NCBI GenBank assembly: GCA_024362935.1
Contig: JANCRA010000004.1
Span: 19,290,621-19,354,620, forward strand
DNA: 64,000 nucleotides
Source: Setophaga petechia
Taxonomy: Eukaryota > Chordata > Aves > Passeriformes > Parulidae
Reading direction: 5' to 3'
Within the stretch, counting starts at the first letter, position 1. Each line of letters starts with the position of its first letter. A program made the position numbers and the translations under genes. The notes beneath the pieces are model-generated. The model was not told the DNA's origin. It searched no databases and saw only the letters and a program-made list of their open reading frames with translations. Shown here in pieces: positions 1-11,920 of this stretch.

Positions 1-409
1 TTAACACCAAATACTGTGTCAGCAAGGTAAAATTCACTTGCATTGCTTTGTGTCTTTGACAATATCGCTGGAATTCTGCTTGGACTGATACATGACAATG
101 AACTCATCCAATGGCAAACATAACACACATTTATGCCAAGAGAATTTTTGCTGGTGAAGGCATTCAAAAACTAGCACTGCAATGCAAATAAATAGGCCAG
201 ACCACTTCTATGAAAAAACTCAAGATGCTTAATCTGCCTCAATCACAACCTTTCAGAAAACAAGCCTGAGTCTATTGCTTAAGTAACATAGTATTAATCC
301 AGAGTATTAATAATTCTCAGTGATTCCCTGTCTTTCAGTGTTAATTAAATCTGCAAAGCCATGGTCTTTTACCCATCATGATGTTGAGTTTACACACCTT
401 AAAAAGGAT

Positions 410-463
410 GTTTTTAGTACAAACAGGAAGGTGTCCTGTTTTTAGTACAAACAGGAAGGTGTC
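410..463. repeat. 28-bp tandem duplication
   Basis: The unit beginning GTTTTTAGTACAAACAGG occupies 410-437 and is repeated at 438-463, identical over the 26 bases that the second copy retains. Complete identity points to a recent slippage or unequal-exchange event, or to an assembly artefact at a short repeat. Confidence 0.9.
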
Positions 464-1956
464 TTAGCCACTTGCTGTTAAAGAAGGGTTTCCTTCCCAT
501 GGGCTTCACTTTCCATTTTAAACCTCTTGTACAACTTTGCTGTCTGCTATTAAATAGTTGCCAAGTTACACCATAAGAGAAGCTGTATTTCATTGTTGGA
601 TAAAATGATCCTTTAACACCAATATGTTAAGGAGCTACCCAAGGGACAAGGAAATACATCAGTTGTTTGCACAAGGCAGTCTTCAGGATAGATGGAACCA
701 CTGGAGATGCTGCAAAGTGATACCTATGAGACAGTAGAAGGCTACCTACTGCCTCAGTCTTTCAAGGTACTGAATGCCTTCTTTGTCAAATAAGAAATGA
801 GAATTTTTTGCAAATGTCTCTTAAATACTTGATATGTTTCAGACTCCTCTGAATGCAAGTTTCACTATACTATGTTAATCCTTCACTAGTACAGGCTTCA
901 GCTGTTTTAGCACTTAAGGGGCATTGGGTGTTAGTCTATGCTCATGTGTGGAGTTTCCTGAGTTCAGTTCAGTTCAGCAAAATGTTCCACCATTGCAAAC
1001 GCTCTCAGGGCAGAGTGACTTGCATAAATGAGAAATGTCTTCAACCTCTGCACTGCTGAGCTTCTGTGAGGATTCAGCGGAAATCTCAAATTCGTCTATG
1101 CCCACAAGTTTGAAATTCCTGAGAGCATATACATCATTCTTTGACTTGAAATTCAAATCAAGTCAGAAAGTATTTGGTTTACCTTGGTGGACCTGCATGT
1201 GTCAGATCCCAATTGCACTGAAGAAGGTTCATGGTGTTTTCATCCACTTCTCTGCTTAGCTGACTCCTGGAATTGCATGGAATGGCTCATATCATCTGAA
1301 GCTGCTCTTCTTCAAAACCACTCTTGATTCAGAACTGTTGGAGTCTGGCATTCTGTGACTGCTGCTGTTTTCAAATTTATTTAAAATCTCTAAGCAAATT
1401 CTAAACAAAGGGTGTGAAGGTCTGCTCTTGAACCTCATAATAGACATAGAAGCTGGTTTAAGTTTGCTTAGAAATAAGTCAGAATCCAAACTTTACAGAT
1501 GAACATCACTTCAAGTGTTCAGCCTGAAAAAAACAAGACTATTTTTCAAATGTAATTGCCAATAGATTTTTGTTCAACTTTCTAAAAGTTATGATATTAT
1601 TTCTTTACATCAGGTGCCAGACCTTTTGCATACAGTAGGGGCATTCAATCATTTCACCAGCCTAAATTGTTGCTACAAGTTGCCTTTCAGCTGAAGTGGC
1701 ATTTGGCAAAAAACTTGTCATCTAGAGAAGTTTATATGGAATGCTGATGCATTGTTGACTTATTACATAGTCAACATTATTACATGCACTAACTGAGGTA
1801 CTTTTGTTTGAGAAGTTTCCCAAGCAGAGTTCAGCTCTTTAGTGTTTACTAAAACTCCCCAAAAGAAGCAAGACAGGTAGAAAAGCAGTGAAGCTTCACC
1901 TGCATTGCAGTTTCACTGCTGCCTCTGTAAGTAATAAACTTATTATAAACTTTTAA

Positions 1957-1975
1957 CTGGCCTGTTAAAGGCCAG
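1957..1975. repeat. Short perfect inverted repeat
   Basis: CTGGCCT and AGGCCAG flank a 5-base spacer, giving a perfect 7-bp stem. It is too short to be confidently distinguished from chance in a 64-kb window, and no flanking context suggests a function. Confidence 0.5.
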
Positions 1976-3698
1976 CTATTTACAGCTCAGGGTAGAATGA
2001 CGGTTGATGACAGCCATGACTTACCATATTATATTATGTGAAAATTTTTATTCTGTATGATAAATCACAACCTAAATTATCTATTTTCTAGATCAGTTTT
2101 GTTTCTTTCTTCCTTAGTAGAAGTCATGTTTATGGTTCTGGGTTGCATATATTTTACGACACTGTACAATTCCCAGTCTCAGTTAAACTGAAGTTTCTGC
2201 TTCATAGAAAGCTAGAAACCAGCCCCTTTTAAAGAGAGAAAGAGAAAAGGAGGCTTTCTTTCTTTATACAGACTGCAATAGAAATACTTGGAGTGGTAAA
2301 TTATTTTCAGCAAATATGTTCTTAGAAAATTAGGTTGTGTGTTTTTTTGATGTGGGTTCTGTATATGTGGGGCTGGTTTTTTTCCCCCTTCTTTGGAAGC
2401 AGGGATGGCTTCCAGATCTTGCACTAGACAGCAGTCTAAATATACTGTTGTTCCTGTAGCACTGAATTCTCCACTGGATCATTCTGCTGTGTGTTTGAGT
2501 AGCCACACTGCATGAAGCATGTACTGCTACCTCCTGTATTAGCAGCCCCAGACAGAGAGTACCTTTTTCTCCTAGAAGTGGCAGGCCAGGCCTGTAAAAA
2601 AGCTGGACTCAATGACAGTCCTGGCATATGCACACCATACTCTTTATGCTTCCTAGAAAAAAAAAAATACCCCTTAATATTTGAAGTATGAGAAAGAAAT
2701 TCTGTTCTATAAAACTTCACAGACTAGTCAACATTGTTTAATTTGAAAAATTTTTCCCCCTAGTTGATAATATTGGCTACATCTAAGCAGACCCCTGTGG
2801 AGTCAAGACACCTGTACCCTTTTCCTTGTTCTGCAAATCCATAAAGAAGGTACTGTTCTCTGCAAGACTTTATCTCAAGTGACAGAAGAGAGGACACATA
2901 GAAGGAACTACTGTTACAATAACCACGTGTAAAAGGAGCAGAGCAACAGTCATTGAGCGACTTGCCTGTGATAACTGTGTCCAAGAAACCAGAGCTTTAC
3001 CTGCTACCCTACGTGTGCAGCCCTTGTCCTACATGTAGTACAGCACATAGTATTCATGTTTTTGCTCTCTCCCAGACCAAGTCGCTCACACCAGTTTTGT
3101 AGTAACACCAATGTGTCATTGCTGCACTTCGAATAACTATTTGGAAACTGTATCCTGATGGCTTCCAGAGAACAAACACAGAAAACAGAAAAGGGTCCTG
3201 TCAGAGTGATTTTGCAGCCAAGACCCTTGCTGAACCTGAGGAATAATAGTATTTTCTGTTGTTATCTGGAGTTCATTCTTGTGCCACTCAGAGATCACTG
3301 AAAGCCTCAATTTTCATTCCATTCAAAGATGCCACAAAACACAGCTTTATTTACAAAATTCACAGATCAGTGCAACAAGATTTGCATATAGGTGAGTATA
3401 TAAATCCTGGTTTGCAGTATATTTTCCTTTTCTTGCACTGTAAAATTTCAAAGAATCTTGTGTTAAGGAGAAGTAACCATCTGACAGCACTAGAAAATGT
3501 GCTCCTTTTCTTTTTTTCTTTTCTGAAGAGCAGGTATAGACCAAGAAGCAGTATCAGCTTTCTTTGACTGTGTCCACCCATCTGGCAGCAAGAATTTCTG
3601 GAAAACAGTCGATAATTCAGCCTGTATGTTCAGGCCTTGGTCTTTTTCTCCTGAACTTGACCTGAGAACAAAAATCCATTTTGCATAGCTCATTGAAA

Positions 3699-3701
<3 letters not shown>

Positions 3702-3751
<50 letters not shown>

Positions 3752-3766
3752 AGAGAGAGAGAGAGA
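3702..3766 (+). repeat. A47 homopolymer followed by (GA)9
   Basis: Forty-seven consecutive A residues run from 3702 to 3748 and pass directly into nine GA dinucleotides (3749-3766), then a purine-rich fringe to about 3776. Avian CR1 elements do not end in poly(A), so this is not an obvious CR1 tail. It could be the tail of a processed retrocopy inserted on the plus strand, but I cannot recognise any transcript in the preceding sequence. A slippage-expanded microsatellite is equally possible. Length in an assembly at such a tract is unreliable. Confidence 0.9.
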
Positions 3767-3809
3767 AAGAAAAGAACTTCAGTTCTTCACATCCAGGAAA
3801 TTGAATTTG

Positions 3810-3964
3810 AATTAAGAGCCACAGGGTCAGCCCTGCATTTTCCCACTGACACCTCCACAAATCCCAGGGCTGCGAATTTGATCCCCATATGGGTTGTTCA
3901 CTTCAGAGTCGAACTTGATGGTCCCTGAGGATTCTTTCTATCTCAGAATATTCTGTGATTCTGT
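3810..3964 (+). mobile_element. tRNA-Ile-derived SINE with CR1-like tail (TguSINE1-type)
   Basis: The 5' part resembles a decayed tRNA-Ile. A B-box-like segment GAATTTGATCC lies at 3874-3884 in the place of the consensus GGTTCGATCCC. It is followed by CCATATGGG, matching the acceptor-arm side of tRNA-Ile, and preceded by a CTGACACC...CCA stretch resembling the anticodon-loop region. The 3' part (about 3895-3964) reads GTTCACTTCAGAGTCGAACT and ends in ATATTCTGTGATTCTGT, a CR1-family 3' end. A tRNA head on a CR1 tail is the architecture of passerine SINEs mobilised by CR1. The A box is poorly preserved and the 5' edge is approximate. The alternative is a plain CR1 3' end with a chance tRNA resemblance. 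The family assignment is from memory. Confidence 0.65.
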
Positions 3965-5473
3965 CACTTGCTGCTGCTTCATCTATCTCTGAAGGTATAT
4001 AAGGCATATTGCCATAAAGGATTTACGGTCTCTTTATTTTGTTTTCCCTATACTTGTTTTCTGGTGTGGCTCACAAAGCCATCACTATCCTTTTCTGAAG
4101 GCCAGCAAAATCAGTTGTCTTGATCAAAAATGTACACAGTTGTCTCTCAGTGTAGCCTGGTCTGAAAAGGAGTCTGGTTAATTAACATTGATTACAATCC
4201 ACCATCTGCAAGTAAAAATTGATTGCTAAGGTTCCTAATATGAATGCCTCTCTGTCTTGATTTCAATATTTCTGTGAATTTCCAATGACAGAAACAGGGA
4301 CAGAGACTGAATCCACTTCTTAAAGGTCCCAGTTATTTGCAAGCTCCCCTGAGAAAGACATTGGTGATTCTTCTGGTCCTACTTTATCACCCCATGGGAA
4401 GGTCATTTGTTAGCACAGCATCTAATTGCTGGAAATTGTCAGTGAACACATTTGGACCCTGTTCAATGCTCCATTTTTTATTGAGAGAGGAGCAATGGTA
4501 TTGATTTTGGATAGTCAGGGAGAATGCCAGGGATATTAGTAAGGAGCTCAGAGAACACAACACATAAACTTTTATGACATGATGTCAAACTGGATTGGGC
4601 AGGCATAAATGAAAAGGACAACATCTTCTGTAATTACTGCAAACATATACCATATATCTATTAGAAAAAGGGTACATTTCAATGAAAAAGAGGTCCTGCA
4701 AAAAGTGGCATCTCAGAAAATTTGTCTGACCAAAAGGGACAAGGGGTAAGATTTTTATGTGTACCTTTTGAAATGACAATGCACAGTGCAGGAGCTATGC
4801 TTCTTTTGCTGTTGCAGTGTGATTGAAGCCTGCTGTGTTAGACTGGTGACTCTTTTCCACCATGCTTGAAGTTTGGATATGTAAAATTCCATGCAGTCCC
4901 AGTTCTAGTTAAGTGGATGATAGTGTGAAATATAGCATAGCTGCTGCCTAACTCTGCTTAGTGAGCTTTGTCCTGGTTCTCCACATCAAAAGCAACTTCA
5001 TTGACATAAGGACAATACTGCATATCCCCAAAAATGAACCAGTAACCACTTACATTAGTGTGGTGTACAGAGTTACCATTGTGCTGAAGTTTGAACTAAA
5101 TAGCAATTTAGCCAGCTAGGCCAAGACCTCTAGTGATCTTCAAGCACTTAATTCATAATCACAGGTGAGCTGTTGTATGTTAGCATGTGGCTTAACTCAC
5201 TTCTGAGTCATGACTTTTCTGTAAAGTGGTTGCATAACAGTAGTAAATATCTTGTGCAAATCAGTGTTAAAGACATTGATTCAGAAGTTTTGTCTCCTTG
5301 TGTCTGCTGCCAGCCTTGTCTTCTCACTGTCTCCTCATGGTGCATTATGAAAGTCAGCATGAGTACTTGTGCTTTAGGAATAACACCCATAGAAGGCTGA
5401 TAGCCCAAATTTAAGAAAACCTAATATTCTATGAACAGAAACTCAATCCTAATATTGTATGAGCATAAACATT
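3965..5473. other. Unique non-coding stretch
   Basis: Nothing beyond short chance open frames is visible. Composition is AT-rich with scattered stops in every frame and no recognisable repeat. Confidence 0.6.
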
Positions 5474-5624
5474 GGTGTCCAGGGATGTTGTGGAGTCTGC
5501 ATCCTTAGAGATATGACCTGGGCAACCAGCTCTACTTGTCCTTGCTAGAGCAAGTTGGTTGGACCAGAGGACCCCCAGAGGTCCCTTCCAACCTCAGTCA
5601 CTTCGTCAGTTGCAATTCTGTGAG
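5474..5624 (+). mobile_element. CR1 LINE 3' terminal fragment
   Basis: The fragment is sense on the plus strand. Its start encodes the end of CR1 ORF2 (GTTGTGGAGTCTGCATCC reads VVESAS, matching the VVESPSL motif). It continues through a 3' UTR containing GGTTGGACCAGAGGACC and AGAGGTCCCTTCCAACCTCA, both typical CR1 phrases, to a terminal ATTCTGTG. Compared with the usual CR1 layout, about 20 bases are missing just after GAGATAT. Typical of 5'-truncated CR1 insertions, it carries no functional coding potential. Confidence 0.9.
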
Positions 5625-7700
5625 GCAATACAAAAAGCATAAATATCTTTGAAGGTATTGTGCAATTCTTTTTCTGCTTATGAGTTTGTTTATTTGTTTA
5701 TTTGAATTTTTAGTGCCCTGAATTCACTGAGTGAAAATTTTGGAGGTATCCATGACTACTGGATTTAATTTTTGTAGTCATCAGGCAGTAAGAAAGGTAC
5801 AAGAGTTCCCAGAGGAACTGCCCCACTGATTGATGAGACCTTCCCCCATCTTTGAAATACAGCTTTAAACTCAGAACAACAGTAGATGAATGGCAATGAA
5901 TAAATGATGTCAACAATTTGTGTGGAGGCCAAAGAAAATATGAGGGGGCCCCCAATAACTTCGTCTCTGAATATGCTGCAATGCAGCTGTGAGCAATAAG
6001 TTCACTTTCTTTTCAGGCATTGTACACTACATCTGAAATAGTTTCTGAACTTAGGACACAGTTTCCTGACCATCTATTATTTTCCTTGGGGATCAGGAAT
6101 CCTTCAAGTATTGCAGTGAAGAGTTTGATATAAGCAGATTGTGCATCAGGGACATGGGTGGTGGTCTGCTGGCCCGATCTCACAAGTTGCAGAGCTTGGG
6201 GGAAGTCACTATTTAGACATATTAATATAATTTTATTGCTGGCCCTATCATTTATTTTGACTCATCTGAACAGTGTCCAATTTCATACTATTTTAAGCAT
6301 GTGTGCAGAGAAGTCATGCAAATACGTCAGTTTTCTCTGTGTGTGTGTTTAGAAGTATTTTATTGGGAATTTGGAACTAGATAAAATCTGTCTTCTACAG
6401 TCTGTGGAAGGTCTGCATTCATAGCAGTGGTTGCCATTTGAAGAGGTGAACACACAGCAGAAAAGTGTCCCTTCATTCACATGCAAAGAGCTATTTTGTA
6501 AAAAACTGCATTTAAAGTATATTTTATTTAATGATCGTGAAATCAGATTGATATTCTAAGCAGTAGCATTTATCTCTACATTGGAAGTTTTCATTAAATC
6601 CTCAACACTTTGAAAATTACTACATGAGTGAAATAACTTATGAAGAAGCTACCTAAGTGCAGTTTGAATTAAATAATTCTATGAAATAAAATCAAAAGTA
6701 ATCAAGACTATGAAGCTAAGACAAAGAAAAGATAATATTTCTTTTGATTCTGAGTTGTGCTGCTGCTTATAGTGGCATCATCCTGTCCCAGCAAAGTGCG
6801 CTGCTGGACTCGTCAGCTCATCAGCTGACAGTTTTAGAATAGGAGATTTTTATTTCCTGACTCCTTTTCGTTTTCCTAAATTGAGAGGCACTTCTTCCCC
6901 CATCTGCCACTCATCTCTGGAGAAGACAAGTGCAGCCTACAACCTAAAAGCAACTAAATGTTTAGTTAGGACAAGTACTCACTACTTACAAGACTGTGGT
7001 TCCTCTGATCCCTTCCATTTTTCTTTCCTGTGACAAAATCTGCTTTTTTAGTCCATCTGGTAGCTCAGAAGTTTACTGTGATGTATTGTGATATTTAGTT
7101 GATGACATGTGGAATGGATGTTTTAAGGGCCTTTCACAGCAAACCTTGTCTTTTTTGGATGCAGCAGGCCAAGCTTGGTGAGTCTGAAGCTACCTTCAAG
7201 ACCTGCAAACCTATATTTTCTTCATCTGTTCTTCCAGACATAGAATTCTTATTTCCCAGCAAAATCCCTTGACTATGCACTATCTGGAGGAAATTAAAGG
7301 GCTTTGCATACATATAATCCTAAATGACTCTGGTGTAGGGACTACAGGATATAAAGTCTTTGGGGCAAAAAATTTGTATTTTTCACTTGTGATGTGCCTA
7401 GCCTATAGCATGCCTTGCTAATGATGAAGGATTGAAAGACGTTGATGAAAAACAGTTTTTGGGACAAAAATAAAAGGCTCATTTGGAATTTTGATTAGTG
7501 AGAGAAAGAAGGACTGAAACCACAGAAGCCAAGAGAAAACATCTTCAAAAGTAGAAGACAAGATATCTTGCCCCCTTCCACCACTGCCACAACAAACTTG
7601 AAAAGGAAAGAACCAGTTATATCTAGGAGATTCAAATGGATAATTTCTCAGAGAAAGGTATAATCCCACGATCTACTTGGAAGAGAACAAAGACCCAAAA
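5625..7700. other. Unique non-coding stretch
   Basis: AT-rich sequence without recognisable genes, repeats or CpG clustering. Open frames are short and dissimilar to any family I know. Confidence 0.6.
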
Positions 7701-7731
7701 CCAACCAACCAACCAACCAACCCCCCCCCCC
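7701..7731 (+). repeat. (CCAA)5 and C11 tract
   Basis: Five CCAA tetramers at 7701-7720 run directly into eleven C residues (7721-7731). This is a small microsatellite. Long C runs are prone to sequencing error, so the exact count is uncertain. Confidence 0.9.
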
Positions 7732-9460
7732 ACCCCGGCCAAAAAAACCCCTGAGAAACACTTGAGTGAGGTGAAGAGCAGAAATTCAGACATTCATTCA
7801 TTTGGTGAAAGCCAAATGGGATCAGGGATAACAGCCAGAGCTGTGAAATTCCCAGATTTGATTGGCAAGAATGTGCATTGCTGAGAGACTTTAGGAGCTT
7901 TGAATTAAAATTTATTTGATCCTGAAATCCTATAAGCAGAAATTGAAACAACTTCTACTAGGAATCAAAGCATTCACTCTAACCCAGTAGATCTTCAGTC
8001 TCTGAATATTTTCTAGGATCCAGCCACCGTTTCCCTTCTGTTTCCACTGAGCAATGCAATTCAAACACCAGGCCTTGCCAAATGGCTAGTTTGAATGTTT
8101 GCAAAAAAACCTGAGCATTGTCTGTGAAAATAAAAGCATATCTGGCACAATTGCCATTGACACCTTCACAGCTGGATCTTGGGTTTGTCTCATGTCATTA
8201 GGTCCCAAGAATAGTCCACACACTTGGTCTATGCTGAACTTGCTAAAATCTACACAGAGGGAGGTAATGAAACGATTTAATACATTGAATTGCAAGCAGT
8301 ATTTAATTAAAATATTAGTAATAAACTTAGGTGCCTCCCCACACAACACACTGGGTAACACAAGTAGCTTAACCTATTTTAGTGAGGACAAGTCAAAAAA
8401 ATCACTACCTTATGAAAACTGTGCCCTTCTATATACAATAACTTCCAATCTTCCAGTCTTCCAAAACCTGTGATTTTTAATTTTACAAGACTGTATTTCT
8501 CTATAATTCTTTACATTTTTTAATTCATTGTGCACACATAGAGGATGAAATAATGCTGCTGTATGTGCTGAGAATTTCCTTTAAGAATGTGAAATTTAGA
8601 TATGTGAGTGATTTTGAAGTCTAGAAAACTGAAAAATATAAGAATATTTCTTATATAGGAAAAAAACCCCAAGAGAATCATGTCAGTGTCCTAGAAAGGG
8701 GCAAGTCTTCTCTAAAGCAACAGGAAGGAAGAAATTTAAAGTTTTCTGCAGTCATAACTGCAGCCTGGAGTTTGTCAGCTGAAAGAAGAATAGACTCTCA
8801 AGCATCTTGACAGATCAGGCATAAGGATTTTACACATTCGCTTCCAGCATTTAGTCAGCACATGTGGTTTTATTAATGAACATAAAACATTTTTTATCTT
8901 ATTCTGTCCCCTGAATGCCGAAGTTCTGGTCATTGGTACCTGAATAGTTAGATAGCTGTCTCTGTTTCCAAAAGATGATCAGTTGAAATGAAATAGAACT
9001 AGAAATAGATACGCTTTGACATAACTTGCAGCAACTATTTCTTTTGCAATTTATGACATCTTCACACTGAAGAGAAAGACAAGTGTGAGCTGATTGCTGG
9101 GTACACTGCATGCTCTTCTCCTGACACTCCAGCATGAAAAAGCTTCAGCTGGCACAGGAGTGGGTGAAAGACAAGGTAAGCTTTCAGGTTACTCTCCTGT
9201 CAGGAGGATTTACCAGATCAGACTGAAAATTTGATTCCTCTAAATATGTTCCAAGACTAGAGTCACTGCCAGATTGCCTCCAAAAAGGACTAACCTGTCT
9301 CTGGGCAGCTGTTGTGGTTCTGGCTCTGTTACACAGCCTTCATTGCTCTGCAAACATCATAGATGTTGATCCCAAGGATGGGCTAGAAATGCACTTTTTG
9401 ATCTAATGAGCCAAATGGCTCCTTTGTCCTGATCCTAAAAGCAGCAATCTTGCTGTAGAG
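7732..9460. other. Unique non-coding stretch with one weak exon candidate
   Basis: Mostly featureless AT-rich DNA. The longest open frame (8099-8473, plus strand) is compositionally unremarkable and I recognise nothing in it. A possible microexon bounded by splice-like signals is listed separately at 9133-9175. Confidence 0.55.
9133..9175 (+). other. Weak candidate microexon
   Basis: A 43-bp segment is preceded by a pyrimidine-rich acceptor (CTCTTCTCCTGACACTCCAG, ending 9132) and followed by a good donor, AAG|GTAAGC (9176). Within it, one base then 14 codons read MKKLQLAQEWVKDK without a stop. Acceptor and donor signals of this quality occur by chance at this spacing in tens of kilobases, and the peptide is unrecognised. 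No adjoining exon was identified. Confidence 0.15.
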
Positions 9461-9462
9461 TG

Positions 9463-9682
9463 GCGGGAGCAGAGGGGAATGGGGAAGGGAATGGGGAATA
9501 GGGAAGGAGGAATGGGAAGGGGAAGGGGAAGGGGAGGTTCCAGGAAGGTTCCGGAAGGTTCCGGGAAGGGAAGGGAAGGTTCCGGGAAGGTTCCGGGAAG
9601 GTTCCGGGAAGGTTCCGGGAAGGTTCCGGGAAGGGAAGGGAAGGGAAGGGAAGGGAAGGGAAGGGAAGGGAAGGGAAGGGAA
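9463..9682 (+). repeat. GGGAA / GGTTCCGGGAA minisatellite
   Basis: A purine-rich array with three zones. First comes an irregular GGGGAATGGGGAAGG region (9463-9535). Next is a zone of 11-bp GGTTCCGGGAA units, with TTCC starts at 9538, 9549, 9559, 9580, 9591, 9602, 9613 and 9624. Last is a run of 11 GGGAA pentamers (9628-9682). The 11-bp units look derived from GGGAA by gaining a TTCC half, which makes each unit a TTCCGGGAA palindrome. Long open frames on both strands here are a by-product of the repeat and are not genes. The region could act as a cluster of STAT- or ETS-type binding sites, which is inference from motif shape. Confidence 0.95.
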
Positions 9683-11894
9683 GACTGAGGAACAGACTGA
9701 GCAAGGAGCAGCATTTCAGAACAACTGTGTGAACAACTGTGCGAGCAATTAGGTGAAGTCAAAGAAGAAAGTTTGACCAAGTTTTGTTGTGTGAGCAAAA
9801 CCAGATTTCCTTGAAGGTCTGAGTTTGTGCTGTACAGCTTTGTATGGACTATGCTTGAAAATGGGAGGGAAATGAAACCTGCTCCAGGACCCATCACAAA
9901 AGCCTCTGGAAGTTTTATATTCTTATAAGCGAAAGTGTGAAATCACATTAAAAAATGTGATTACTAATGTTCTGATAATTTATAAAATTGACCTTTTCTA
10001 TAAGCTGAATACTGCCTGTCGTCTCAGATTTTTCACTTGTACCCATTATCAGACTTCCCCATTTTGCCTGAGCCTCCTTGTTTTATCACACATCTTAGCC
10101 TTTTATATGTAGCAGTTCCTGTCTCACTTATTCTATAATGAGTACAGTGTGCTGTATGATGCACAGAGATCTCAGAGATTGCTCTAAACCCCTTGTGCTC
10201 CTCTACAAAGAGTTTTAAGATGACTGTTTTCAAGAGGGAAAGCTTAACAGGAAGAAACTGCACAGAGGCTTAGCTAGGTCTGTACAATACATCTGCCCCT
10301 CTAGGTGGGGTTTCCCCCCCAGCAGGCAACCATTAAAACTGAGCAGGTTAAATACTACCTCCAGGGCCAGCTATTCATTCCTTCCCGGCAAATGACTTGT
10401 TGTTATTCCAAACCCAACCCACAAATTAGCAAATGAATTTGACACCAACGAAAATAAAACCAAGTTCCAGTTTGTGTGTTTGAATTATATATATTTATTA
10501 TGCCTCCACGTGCAAGAATAAGGATTAAACAAATATCAAGATTCTCCAGTTTCAACAGATTTTGCTGTATTTCCATTAGCTGCAAAGACAAGGACTGCAA
10601 TTTCATCTTCCCTGATTGAATCAGTTCATTACACATGTCTACCTAGTGAATTTGGTAGGGCAGAGACCCCATGGAACAAACAGTATTGGATAAAATAAGG
10701 ACAGGGGTAGCTAGCAAACTTTACATTGATGCTCATCTGGAGGGTGAACCTACATCCAGAACGTTCTTTTGACAGCCTTCATACCCATTAGAAAATTGTG
10801 TGTGTGCAGACAGACCACTTCACTATTGTCTTGCCAAATCTGCTTCTTCATCTGACATTCTATGCAAAGTTGGAGTAGGAAAAAAAAAAAAGAGAAAAAA
10901 AAAAAAGAAGAAAGGAAAAGATCCTATCCACAGTCATTGAAGCAGCATCCTGCTGCTTCATTGTGAATCAACCTCCTGAAATCTCTGGATGGTGTTTTCT
11001 TTTTCCACTAGGGTATTATGGAAGATGGGAGTAAGTCTTCATTGACTTCAAGTCCACTCTTCCCACTTCAGCAGCACTTTACCTGGGGAAGCCTGACTAG
11101 AAGCTGAATTAAGACTCCAGGATTTTTTGTCAAGTGTTAATGATGGCAGCTGCATTAAACTGGCTACCTGTACCACCAGAAACATACTGGCAGTAGCTCC
11201 CAACTAATGCAGTCAGAAGAAAACAATAATGAGCTTCAGTCAAGGCAATTATTTTAAACAAACACATGCATTCACCGTGCTAGACTGGCTTCCAAATTTT
11301 GGCTCATGATGGTGACAGGGCAGGGTGTGATATTTGCACCTGACTTTCTCTTTGCCATTTCCTGCTCAACTCCTGCTTTGATCTCTGTCTCAGAATATAA
11401 TTAAGAAGTCTGAATCAGAACCAGGCTCTCATTTCTGCTGCCTCAACTTGCCCTTCTCTCTTGCTCTTAAGGAAGACACAGTGATTTGCAAATGCTTGCC
11501 TTTTATTTTTAGTCCAATAAAATGGACCACCTACAAATTCAGGTTACTTTTTTCTTTTTATTACCTGCTTTTTATAATGTAGCCAACTTACCCCAAAAGT
11601 ACCCAGTAGGTGCATATAAAACATAATTAATCCTCTGAAAAGAATGTACCTTCTTTGCCTGAAACTATTTTACCTAACCCTTAGGTGGTATACGCTGGCA
11701 GAGCTCCACTGAAATCAGCACAGCTATCTTCACTTACAGTAGTCTTATGTTTGGTCCAATCTTTTTTCTCCCAGTGAGAGGTGAATCTGAGCAAGATCTT
11801 CAGTATTAAAAGAATTGGTTCTTGATTACCAGTGGGGGCCAGTTAGCATAGCTCTGTTAAATTAAACTGCTCTGATTTACAGGTTGCACGTGCG
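9683..11894. other. Unique non-coding stretch
   Basis: No gene or transposable element is recognised. Contains an A-rich patch at 10880-10918. All frames are closed by frequent stops. Confidence 0.6.
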
Positions 11895-11920
11895 CACACA
11901 CACAGACACACACACACACA
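11895..11920 (+). repeat. Short interrupted (CA)n microsatellite
   Basis: CACACACA, an AG interruption and a further run of CA dinucleotides span 11895-11920. It is short and interrupted, and typical of vertebrate genomic background. Confidence 0.85.

Larger units (their letters stand above)
1..3701. other. Unique AT-rich non-coding stretch
   Basis: No gene or recognisable interspersed repeat is visible. Open frames are all about 100 codons or shorter, with no familiar domain and compositions typical of random AT-rich DNA. Small structures inside are a 28-bp tandem duplication at 410-463 and a 7-bp-stem hairpin (CTGGCCT, 5-base loop, AGGCCAG) at 1957-1975. Intergenic or intronic sequence is the most economical reading. 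Confidence 0.6.

Noticed and set aside
8099..8473. 124-codon plus-strand frame as a gene
   Set aside because: Overlaps an equally long frame on the minus strand and has no recognisable motif or codon bias.
9403..9897. Pro/Ser/Leu-rich 164-codon minus-strand frame
   Set aside because: Its body is the GGGAA/GGTTCCGGGAA minisatellite read on the opposite strand, and its flanks are unfamiliar.
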